Shown here: positions 1 to 10,727 of the stretch, piece after piece | Numbering within the stretch: the stretch's first letter is position 1 | Layout: the number at the start of each line of letters is the position of its first letter | Assembly (NCBI RefSeq): GCF_964199755.1 | Contig: NC_133896.1 | Coordinates: 87,962,215 to 88,026,214, forward strand | Direction of reading: 5' to 3' | Origin: Larus michahellis | Lineage: Eukaryota > Chordata > Aves > Charadriiformes > Laridae | DNA: 64,000 nt | Position numbers and translations under genes: made by a program | Notes under the pieces: model-generated | The model's input: the letters and a program-made list of their open reading frames with translations, nothing else | Told to the model about the DNA's origin: nothing | Database searches by the model: none

Positions 1-1059
1 CCATCAGAACAATGCTCATGTAACTGGAGAGTCTGGATGTTGTGCCGAGGCAATGATTATCAAAAGGTCGGAAGAATGTGATGGTCAACTTTTACATAAT
101 TGTAACTACTTGGGTTTTGATCCAAACAGGCAACAGTTTACCTGAAGACAAGCAGATGCCTCACATTACTCTCTTTGCCTGGATCTTCCTCCAGCGCCCT
201 TTCCATCCCCTGCATCTTCACTTTCCCTGGAGGAAGAACTATAGCACTCTCAGGCCTCCGTGACTCTTTAGTAGGTTCATTTCCTCGCAGTACGTGTGAA
301 AATAGCTAAGCTTCTTCTCCCTACATTATACTTAGGATGCTCTGTCTTCATGAAGCTCTCTGCGTTACAAGGTTTGTTTGTCCTGTTCTTTCCACCTTGA
401 TCTTACTATCCTGACATCCCTGACGGGAAAAACAAAAACAGCCTAGATCTGGTCATATCACATAAGAACATAATGTAATCTTTACAATAAATGTATCCTT
501 TATCTCTTCTCCTCCATCACAGCCATAAGACAGGGAAAAAGCATGTGACCTGCACTCTGCCTATCATCGCGAATAACCATAGAATCAATTAGGGACAGTA
601 TATAATTGGCAAACCCCATTGATGCCTGCCCTTTTCTGGCCAAAAGCCTAGCAGCAGCTTATGAGATGAAGACGGGTTCCTCTTCCTGCCTTTGATGTAG
701 AGGGAAGCTAGAAACAGACACTGAGCAGCTGCTGCAAGGTAAGATGATCAGAAATATGATGGCCCTGCTCACACCAGAGCTGCCCCGTGCAGCTGCCAAT
801 TCAGCACACAGTGTCAGAGCAAAGCAAAAACACCACAGCCTTTCCATCAAAAGAAAAAGTCAGGGAACAAATTTTCCATCCAAAATAGAACAGTTAGGGT
901 TTTGCCCCACACCTTTACAGTCAACCAGTGGTGAAAATCTTAAATTTACAGATATTTCTGCAAGTTTTGATTCACATATACTTATGTAGATTAGAAACCC
1001 TCCTCTTTATGAATCTTGTTGACATTATTTGCTGGTAGGGTAGGGGACAGTAAAGAGCG

Positions 1060-1087
1060 AGGAAGGAAGGAAGAAAGGAAGGAAAGG
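1060..1087. repeat. GGAA microsatellite (imperfect)
   Basis: GAGGAAGGAAGGAAGAAAGG and the following GAAGGAAAGG form an interrupted GGAA tract. Such tracts can carry ETS-type motifs. Confidence 0.85.
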
Positions 1088-4000
1088 GCTTACAGAACAC
1101 TGTATTTAAAGATCCACAGAAATATAGGCATTACTGTTCATTTCAAGCCTCAACCAAAGTAACCAGAAACCATGCTAATTAAATAGACATCAGCAAACTT
1201 CCATTTCCTTTGTGCTCCAAGTGGATATCAGTCCACATTATAAAACCACTATGCATGTGTCATAAATCAGCAACATCTTGGCAGGCTGTACTAGAAAGCC
1301 TCTAAACTGCAGGAGCAAGAAAAAACCAAGACATCTATACCCACTGCCTAAAAGCAGTATCAGCAAGGCGAAAAGGGAAACCTACAAGGCAGCCTATCAA
1401 TCTACCAATTGTTACAACCTAAAGATATTAGCTCACCTTAGTCTCTCTCCTAGAAGGAGCAGAATGATTTACATTGAGACAGTCACTGCCTCTGTTTCCC
1501 AGTACAGCACTCAAAAATTTTTTCCATGAGTATCATGAAAAGGACAGTTTTGAACATCAGTGCAACGTACACCAAACTGTTGGAAAGCACCAGCTTTTCT
1601 GTCTCTATTCATAAGTCTGCTTTCAATGCCATGAACGTCAACAGCATCAGACAGATGAACCTCACTAGGCAGGATCCAGTCCATAGTTCAAATTGTACCT
1701 CAACAAGCCACTGCAGTGATATACTTTTATACTCATAGTCCACAGTCAATGAAGTAATTCAGCTGAGCACAGCTTAAATCTGTCAGTCACAGCAGATGCA
1801 ACACGACTCAAGGAGAGAATCAAGCCCAAGGTAGGAAAAAACCTCATTATCAAGAACCACTGGATTCAAACTTGGTAGGACATTTAAACCAGTTAGGAAA
1901 AGGTTTTCAAATAAGAGGGGAGTATAACAATCTTCCACAGGACTAACAAGGAATAAACAGAAAAAGCTGGAGCTTACTACATTCAGACACAAGATCCTAC
2001 AACTGCAGTTGCCTGTGGTACCAACGGTCTAGTAATGATGATTCAGGCCCTTTTCGAGCTTTTATTCTCAAGTTAGAAGCCTCTCTTCCCCCTCCTCCCT
2101 TGCCCCCTCCCCCTTAAGAGAAGAAAGCGTTGCATTTAAATAGTGCCCCTAGTCCTAAAGCTGCACTTCTTCAGTGGATCTGAACTTGCTCTCCTCAAAC
2201 CTCACTCCACTCCAGATGTTATGAAATGAGAAAATGAAATTAAGGCATGTGTAAAGTTTCCACAGTAATACCAGAAGTCACAGCCAAGCCATATACACGA
2301 ACACAGATGTGTCAAGGCTGAAAACAATTCTAACACTAGCATTTACTCAAAATAACAGTTCCTGCTGTATCACATAAATATAGCTTGCTGTACTAGCCGT
2401 GCAGGGCACAGTTAGTTGTGCCTGTATGCACTGCACAAGATTCTAAATGTGTGACTCTCAGCGCATAGAGCAAGAGTTAAGCACTGCAGAGGGGCAATAC
2501 TACATGCACAAGAGCTAAAGAGAATTCAGCGTTTGCTAACTCAGGACAATTCATCAGTTTGACTCGTCTTAGTCCAGGTTTGGCTCTTTTCCTTCTGCAG
2601 ACAGCTGAAAGAGGTGTAAAAGTTGGCTCCCTACTTTGCAGTTTCTGAAAAAAGGCCAAAGAACAAAGACCTGGAACGCTGACCTGAACCAAGGCCCACC
2701 AAAATCAAGAGACTTTCCACAGCCTTTAATAGACTTTGGACCAAACTATGAGGACGAAGAAAACCTTCTTGCCCACGGAACGTGGCATCAGGTTGACGCC
2801 CTTCCTAAGAAGGGTGAAGCCTGCATGGCTGTAATCCTTGCTGTAGATGTTCTGAATTCAGACAGTTCACTAAAAAGCTGCAGCAACATTAACCAAAGCA
2901 CAGCACAAACAGAGCAGCTGTAAAGTTAAAACTGCAGTATGGGGCAGGACTGAAGTACCAGTTACGTCTGGTAACTTACCATTGCCCAGCAGCAAGACTG
3001 CCCAAGTCCTGCCTGCACCATCAATTAGCAAAGGGGCAACTGCTATTGTTAGAAAACCTCGTACTTGCTTCCTAGCACAGTTGTTTCTGGGAGATGCTCA
3101 CAGTCACCCTTGAAAAGCACTCAGACTCACTTTCAATTAAAAAAAAAATAAAATAAAATAAATTAATGAGCTAAACACAAAGGAAGAAAAAAACCCAAAC
3201 AACCTAACAACCCTAAATGGTACCACGAGAACAAACCAATTACTTAAAACTTTCCTGTTCGGTAAAGTAGTAAAATGTTCTGAGCTATAATAATTAGGGG
3301 ATAGCAAAACTAAAAAAAACACAGGATTTTCTTAAGCTATGGAAACACGAAACCAAAACCCCAATACAAGTGCAAATAGCAGTTTACTTCTACCAGATAG
3401 TGTATCAACTGATTGTTAGGGCATACACTTTGCAAATGCTACAAAGACCATGAAAATCCCAATATTATTTTTACAGATTGGAAAAACACAAAGGCCAAAA
3501 ACAACATCAATAACTCAAATAAAAAACTCATGCTTATGTTTACATAAAAGTTTGATGAGTATAATATATTCGTCACACTCCCACAATTATTCCCCGAAAA
3601 TACTATAAATATTATTTTGACAATGTAATTATAGTTTTTACTTTAACAGTGGCAGCAAAGTACTGGCACCAGTCCCCCATACAAAAAGCCTAGACAGACA
3701 AAGCAAAGATCACACGTGGAAACTGGCAACTTAAGATCAGGGCTGTCCCTTATTTATAGGGATAAAAAAAGTCTGTTTAAATTAGCATCTGGTTTATTTA
3801 AGCTGTAAAACATAAGTAAGTTTAATTATGCTAGCAGTAAGCAAAAGGAAACCCCAAATACAAAAATAAATGGAAGTGCAGATTTTTAAATTCTCTTTTC
3901 TTCCAAGCAACTTCATGCCGCTTTTTGGGAATTAACCCCATGGACTGTGGGTCCATTCAGGAACCACTCTCTCCCACTTCCTCCCTTGAAAGGAAAGCTA

Positions 4001-5124
4001 ATATGAGTAGGAACTTAAATTGACAAGTGTCACCTATTAACAGTTCATGATGTTTTGACTCTGTATGACAAGTAAAATGGTTCAAGCTTTATAACCACTT
4101 ACTCTCTCATTCCACGTAAATTAGCATGTAACATATGACTTGTACAACAAAACTGCAGTGTAATAATTTACAGTATTTGCTCACAAAAAAAACCCTCAAA
4201 AACAAACCAACAACAACAAAAATCTCCAACAAAACAGAGATTTTGTTGCTTTCTCCTCTAAATATAGAGGGCACTGATGTGGAAAGAGAGGAAGGATTAA
4301 CTTTCCTTCCTCAATCCTGTTGGTTTAAATTTAGTAGCCATTGTGTTTGAGAGTCTCCAGGATACAATTTACAAGTTACATCTTCTGCAACTGTAGTCAC
4401 GTTCAATCAAATCCATATAACCAAGCCTGTGTGGAGACACTTGCTGTTCAGACAGCAAAAAAGATCTCTGTTTATAGGTAATAAAACTTAGCAATGATTT
4501 CCCAAATGCACTGGATGAGCTCTGGATATTCGCTCTGCTATGATGTCTGTCTAGTAAAAATTTACTGTTCCATCACACTTTCCAGGCATATTTTAAAATA
4601 TTTATTTTTATACAAGCAGTAATTTGGAACTGAAACCATTCGGTGCAACATGATTAAAGGATTACAAAAAGCAGTGAAAGCAGAATGCAAATTTTTTAAG
4701 AGAAGAAAACAGAAACATGAAAGATACTGAACAGGAAATAAAAAAGAAGCACAAGAGACAGACTGCCTTGGTCAATATTGGCATTAATTAAAGAATATTT
4801 AGGTTCCATAGTTGACCATTCTATTTCTCTTTCCTGTTAATTTAAAATACATTGCTGAATGACCAGTCATTTCAAATGATAAGGTACAGAAAAGAAGAAA
4901 GTATCAAAAATAGGCCACAGATAGATAGACTCCTATGCCAGTACATAAGCCCTAAATGCCCTTATTTTCAAGCTAACTGGTTCTGAAAAGGTACCATTCA
5001 GATGCATTCTGAAAAGATGTATTTACTTATAGCTCATTTTCCTATTGGCTAAGATATAATCTTTTTAATGGGACCAAAAGTAACAGTGCTGCTGCTGCCA
5101 TTGCCTTCTAGGGGAAGAAAATAA

Positions 5125-5139
5125 ATAGATAGATAGATA
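5125..5139. repeat. GATA microsatellite
   Basis: Short ATAG/GATA run of about four units. Confidence 0.85.
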
Positions 5140-5399
5140 TTTACAAGAATCAAGAAATGGTTGAGGACACATGGCTGTCCATTTAAAAAAGAATAAAGGA
5201 AAACCAATTTAGTATTCCTTGGTAGGTTTGGGAACATCACCTTCCCCTGCTTTTCCATACCCTCAAAATTAGCTGGTCTCAGTTTTCCAGTGCAATTCCA
5301 ATTTGCAAATGGTTGAGTGCAGAACTAAGAACAGGTCTAAGAAAAGAAACATCTGATGTTTCATTTCACTGAGTGAGGACAGAACTGAAAGGTTTATTT

Positions 5400-7075
5400 C
5401 ATAGAATTATAGGGTTGGAAGGGACCTCTGGAGATCATCTAGTCCAACCCCCCTGCCAGAGCAGGGTCACCTACAGCAGGTCGCACAGGAATGCATCCAG
5501 GCGGGTTTTGAATGTCTCCAGAGACAGAGACTCCACCACCTCTCTGGGCAGCCTGTTTCAGTGCTCTGCCACCCTCAAAGTAAAGAAGTTCCTCCACACA
5601 TTTAGGTGGAACTTCCTATGCTCAAGTTTGTGCCCATTACCTCTTGTCCTGTCCCCGGGCACCACTGAAAAGATCCTGGCGCCATCCTCCTGACATCTAC
5701 CCTTTAAGTATTTATAAGCATTGATAAGATCCCCCCTCAGACGTCTTTTTTCCAGACTGAAGAGACCCAAACCCCTCAGCCTTTCTTCATAAGAGAGATG
5801 TTCCAGTCCCCTAATCATCTTGGTAGCTCTCTGCTGCACCCTCTCCAGCAGTTCCCTGTCCTTCTTGAACCGGGGAGCCCAGAACTGGACACAGTACTCC
5901 AGATGTGGCCCCACCAAGGCGGAGTAGAGGGGGAGGATGACCTCCCTTGACCTGCTTGCCACACTCTTCTTGATGCACCCCAGGATGCCATTGGCCTTCT
6001 TGGCCACAAGGGCACATTGCTGGCTCATGGTCACCCGGTTGTCCACCAGGACTCCCAGGTCTCTTTCCACAGAGCTGCTCTCCAGCAGGTCAGCCCCCAA
6101 CCTGCACTGGTGCATGGGGTTATTCCTCCCCAGGTGCAGCACCCTACACTTGCCCTTGTTGAATTTCATAAGGTTCCTCTCCGCCCAACTCTCCAGCCTG
6201 TCCAGGTCTCTCTGTATGGTGGCACAGCCTTTCGGTGTGTCAGCCATCCCTCCTGGTTTGTGTCATCAGCAGACTTGCTGAGGGTGCACTCTATCCCTTC
6301 ATCCAGGTCACTGATGAATATATTGAACAGGACTGGTGCCAGTACTAACCCCTGGGGAACACCACTCGTCACTGACCTCTAGCTAGACTCTGTGCCCCTA
6401 ATCACGACCCTCTGAGCTCTATCTTTCAACCAGTTATCTATCCACCCCACTGTCCATTCATCTAGCCCACTCTTCCTAAGCTTCCCTATGAGGATGATGT
6501 GGGAGACTGTGTCAAATGCCTTGCTGAAGTCAAGGTAGACCACATCCATTGCCCTCCCCTCATCTATCCATCCAATCATTCCATCATAGAAGGCTATCAG
6601 ATTAGTCAGACATGATTTCCCCTTGGTGAATCTGTGTTGACTGCTTCTGATAGCTTTCTTTTCCTCCACATGCCTTGAGATGACGCCCAGAATGAGCCTT
6701 TCCATCATCTTTCCAGGGATGGAGGTGAGGCTGACCGGCCTGTAGTTCCCTGGCTCCTCCTTCTTGCCCTTTTTGGAGACTGGAGGAAAGCCAATGTCAC
6801 TCAGGCACCTCGCCTGTTCTCCAGGACCTTTCAAAGATGATGGAGAGTGGCCCAGCAATGACTTCCACCAGCTCCCTCAGCACTCTCTGGTGCATCCCAT
6901 CGGGGCCCATGGACTTGTGAATATCTAATTGATCCCTCACTCGATCCTCCTCAACTGAAGGGAAGTCTTCTTTCCCTGTTACTTCCCCCCCCAATGCCTG
7001 GGATTCCTGAGGGCTGGGCCGAGCAGTAAAGACCGAAGCAAAGAAGGCATTCAATTTCTCCTAGCCTCTCTTGAC
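5400..7075 (-). mobile_element. CR1 LINE, 5'-truncated ORF2 (reverse transcriptase) with 3' tail
   Basis: The 3' end is at 5400, where CATAGAAT and then GGGTTGGAAGGGACCTCTGG give the reverse complement of a CR1 tail. Towards higher coordinates the minus strand codes for the end of the endonuclease-RT linker (FFASVFT), RT blocks with MGPDGMH, NYRPVSLTSIPGKMMERL and YLDFSKAFDTVSH, the SGVPQG and SADD catalytic block, and the long C-terminal region ([32 protein letters not shown]). The coding parts fall in different frames (about 7054-6797, 6858-6166 with a stop near 6376, and 6247-5558), so it is a dead copy with at least two frameshifts and one stop. The Phe of the usual FADD motif is Ser. The 5' UTR, ORF1 and most of the endonuclease are absent, as is normal for 5'-truncated insertion. 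It lies antisense to CR1-free intron sequence and in the same orientation as ATXN10. Confidence 0.93.
5558..7054 (-). pseudogene. CR1 ORF2 reverse transcriptase remnant
   Basis: This is the coding remnant inside the CR1 copy. The order of RT blocks is correct for a CR1-clade enzyme (linker, palm A block with LDFSKAFD, SGVPQG, ADD, then the C-terminal thumb-like region). Reading requires two frame changes and crosses a stop near 6376, so no functional enzyme can be made. The longest uninterrupted part is the C-terminal 229 codons (6247-5558). Confidence 0.88.
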
Positions 7076-8324
7076 GAAGTAGAAATCACCTGAATCACTT
7101 AACTGGTATTCATTCATTTTTGTATTCAGGAATATTTTGCAAACATAGCAACTCATAGCTTCCTGTTTTACTCAGATTCTTCTTCAGGAAAACAAAGACA
7201 TTTAATTAGACATCCCCATTTCTGTAAGCCTTTGAAAATGACTTTAAATTAATAACTTTTTAGTTGTTACCCAATGCAGCTCCAGGGAATTTCTGATCTC
7301 TTCCTCCTTTCTTTCCAGGGATCACTCACAAGGAAATGTGAACATGATTTTTTAGTACTAGATGAACTCCTACATCTTATGATTCAGTGGCTTTTTAACA
7401 CAGCATGACTTCACCTTTAAGCATTTACAAAGAAATAAAGTATCTTTCTTTGCTCAATAGTGTGATGTTCTGCAGACCTCAGGAGAAAGTTTTTGTTTTG
7501 TTATTTCATCAAAGATGAAATGCTTCCATCGCATCTGGCTTTTGCAAGAAATAATATCTCTGGAAACTATATATAGCCTAGGTTCCTTACCTCTTATTTT
7601 TTAAGCACTTGCGCACCCTTATGCTTTTTTTTTTTAAAATCTCTATGAACGAGCAATATTGTTTTTATTTTTACACAGTTATGAATTCCAAGATTACTTA
7701 TTGCCATTTCTTCTGCAGAGTAATTCTCTTACACACTGACAGATGAAAAAGCACTTTCCAACAAACTTTCTTCCTAGAACATGATCATGCCACAAGGCAG
7801 AAATTGGTCAAGAGCAATTGTTTCTTCCTTAACAAAAAGAAAATATGCACAATAGCTGATCAGGCCCAAATCAGTTTGAGTACTTAATGAACACTGAGTG
7901 AAGCTGAACCCAAGCTATTATTAATTCTGCTGGCAGGCAGAGGGGAAAAAGGCACTGAAGAAGTTTCAGATCCATTGTCGTCGTCTTTACCTGAACAGCA
8001 TCACAGGCTTTCTCCTCTTCTGCTCAAAGCAAGAAACATTTCTTTATAGCTCCCTTGTAAGTACATGGCATTTGGAGTATTTTCAAAATGTTTAAAACAA
8101 GATAGTCCATATTTTCCTACACATCCTCCCCCAAGAAAGGAGGTGTGAGCAGGTGTTAGACATATGATATTCATGTTGCCAAACATCCTACCAGAAAACG
8201 CTCAAGTTATAATAAGCACAGTATTAAAAAAAAAAATCTACATAGAGTTATCTTTCATCACGGCTTTTAAAGGAATGTTTTAAGTTCTGTTCTAAATAGG
8301 GTATCTGTAGCAGTTTAACTGCAC

Positions 8325-8526
8325 CTGAACACTTTGCAGAAAATAGGAAGCAAAGTCAAATTCCTGTTCAAGGATTCAAGCTTATCATTCACTACAGTTT
8401 GTCCAGCGTTTCTGGACTTCATAACATTAAGAGCAGCGAATGACCTAAACCGTTGAACACCAACTTGCACATCTGGATTCTGATTTTGAATGAGATCTCC
8501 AGGAGTACCCATGACATTAACATAAG
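8325..8526 (-). other. phase-compatible open segment in ATXN10 intron 3, function unknown
   Basis: A candidate acceptor (ATTAACAG|) at 8527-8530 and a candidate donor (TTCAG|GTGCAG) at 8325 enclose 202 bases. Spliced to exon 3 the phase fits and the frame is open throughout, coding for a hydrophilic peptide containing GVQRFRSFAALNVMKSRN. The expected ataxin-10 sequence at this place is quite different (human AFRCGLQFLGN...), and exons 2 and 3 are well conserved, so this is not a convincing ortholog of human exon 4. The acceptor has a poor pyrimidine tract. It may be chance or a lineage-specific alternative exon. Confidence 0.2.
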
Positions 8527-9918
8527 CTGTTAATATTCTCCCATTAATGCATGCTTATGCAGCTCACCCTGGTTGGTTAAAACCCCTAAAAAACTTCAGA
8601 GGCATGCCATCAGCACACCATAACAATAACAATACCCATGCTACTTCGTTTAAAGCTAGCTCAAGTATCACCAGCAGCCTGGCATGAAGGAACGCTGGTG
8701 CGATGCTCCGAGCACCCCTCTGAGGCACACATAACAGTGCAGTACGGCTCTGCGGCTGATACGGCGCAGTTGCACTTGGTTCTGCTCAGAAAGGACAATC
8801 AACTCATTCAGAGAACTTGCACAACAAATTGTCCCACGCAGGGCAACTATCAGGCGTTCAATGCCTTTTCATCCTAGAGGAGAGAAAAGTATTTTGGCAG
8901 ATACATACTTTTTAAGCAATTATGTTGGAATTCAAAGCACATTCTTCAGCATCGGCAATTATTTTGAAGCTGTGAAAAGTTTGAGAAGATCTATGTACAA
9001 ACAGAAAGATTAAAGCTCCTTCTGTCCAGGATGGGGTGGGGGTGGGAATCAATGAAAGGATCAAATGGGACACAGCCTATTGAATATAAGCTTGCTTCAG
9101 AATAGGCATGCCCTCACTGCAATTTATTAAGGAGAAACAAAGCTATCTGTCTTTTCCAGATTTCAGAGTAGGATCCTAAATCCAGATCTCACACTCTGGA
9201 ATCTAAAGATCCATCATCTTGACAAACTTCAATGTACCTTCCCAAAGGTCTGTTAGATTCTGCTGGAAAGCTTAAGATTTGCCATTGGAAAGAGGAAAAA
9301 TAAAACCCAAAAAACCAACCCAACAACCAAACCAAGACACATGCTATGAAGTGAAGGAGATTTTCTACTTGGGCTTCTGACAAGGATATTTCCTATGTCT
9401 GCTGCAATCCCTAACATACTGAACTACTTCTTAGCTCTTAAGAGATCTGGGTCTGCTTTAAGTTCAGTTAAAGTTCATCTGGCAGCTTCATCAGCCTGCT
9501 CCTCTGGCAAGCGTTCTTGGTCTTTGTACCCACAGCAGAAAAAAACCAAAGAAGCTTGCTACGGTGAGGCTTTTTTAAAAATTAAAAAAATAACCAGAAC
9601 AAAAGGGATGTGGATAGGTTATTAGGAAAATTCCGTTAAATCTATATTCTGCAGAGACTTAATTTTTTTCCTAAGACTAAAGTAAAAATTTTAATATCTT
9701 ATTAGCTATTTGTTGGAAGACTGTGGTCTCAAATCAATTAACAAAGAAATGTAATGGACCTTCTTGCACGAAACATTTCCTGCATCTTCAACCCCTATTC
9801 AAATTAATTCTGAACTGGGGAGAGAGGCGCAGCATTTCTCATCTTCCCTGTCTTCCCACTAGGAATATGCAAGCTCTGTAATCTAAGAAGTTAAGTACCT
9901 CCTTACACAACCACTCAC

Positions 9919-10050
9919 CTTCAGCATTTATAGTTTTAAGAACACTGAGGTGAAGTCCAGTTTTTGGATACTGTCCAAGAAGTGTAGCCCTTGAATTTTT
10001 CTCTACTTGACTAGGAAGTTCTATCTCTTGCAGAGAGCAGGAGAGGGGAC
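9919..10050 (-). other. exon-like open segment in ATXN10 intron 3, function unknown
   Basis: On the minus strand a good pyrimidine-rich acceptor (TTTTCTTATTGCTTCAG|) opens a segment of about 130 bases that ends at a strong donor (GCTGAAG|GTGAGT). It is open in one frame and would include the peptide pieces EIELPSQVEK and KTGLHLSVLKTINAEG. Joined directly to ATXN10 exon 3 the phase is wrong: the frame meets a TAG after about ten codons. It could be a cassette or poison exon, an exon needing another exon before it, an exon of a non-coding RNA, or chance. A weak likeness to a later human ataxin-10 segment (LLGYLQ...GLLERV) is not enough to claim homology. Confidence 0.25.
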
Positions 10051-10710
10051 TACTGAAGCAATAAGAAAACAGCACATTTACAAGTATGTGTGACTTATCT
10101 GACACAAATCAGTCTTGACACTGCTCAGAAGAAGGGCTATGAATTGTTAAACACTTCCTAAACATCATTGCCTATGATCTCCCTGCGCTCATCTAGCTGT
10201 TGCCTTTTGCTGTGTAACTCCTTAAAGCAGGTTCCCTTCTCTAAATACTACAGAATATGAACTGGACAAGACAAAATACTACTATGTATTATAAGCAATT
10301 ATGAGAGGAGAAACTAGGCTATGGAATGCAACTAAAACTAATTTAGGACGTAAGAAGGGAGGAAAAGTATGGACAAACAGCTACCTGTAGCAACACCATA
10401 GGGAGAGGCCTAAAAACATTATTTTAATATATGTATTAAAAAGAAAGATTATTATTACAGCGATGGCTGGCTTGCACGTGGGGTTGGAGAATCTTTATAT
10501 GCCATATGTATGATTTAAGTAGTTATTTTTAAACCTATCTGAAGCCTTAAAGATCTATTCCAGGACAGATATACTAACTCACCTTTGGGTTTTCTGGCCC
10601 ATTGCCTTTGTGGCATATCATTTACTCAGAACAACAGCTTTTTCCACAGATGGCTGGTAAAAGTACATTAGAAGCACACAGGAATTTAACTAACTTTTTA
10701 TAGCATATTC

Positions 10711-10727
10711 AAAAAAAAAAAAAAAAA
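10711..10727. repeat. A17 run followed by GA repeats
   Basis: Seventeen A residues then GAGAGAGA. No retroposed body was recognised beside it. Confidence 0.9.

Larger units (their letters stand above)
1..5399 (-). other. ATXN10 intron 3, distal part in window; no exon seen
   Basis: AT-rich sequence with two short microsatellites. Short open frames such as 659-850 and 1783-1992 (both minus) show no recognisable family and no convincing splice pair. Assignment to intron 3 assumes that the missing exon 4 lies beyond position 1. Confidence 0.55.

Noticed and set aside
659..850. Minus-strand frame with a signal-peptide-like start
   Set aside because: It starts in a weak context, ends after 63 codons, has no family match and no splice support.
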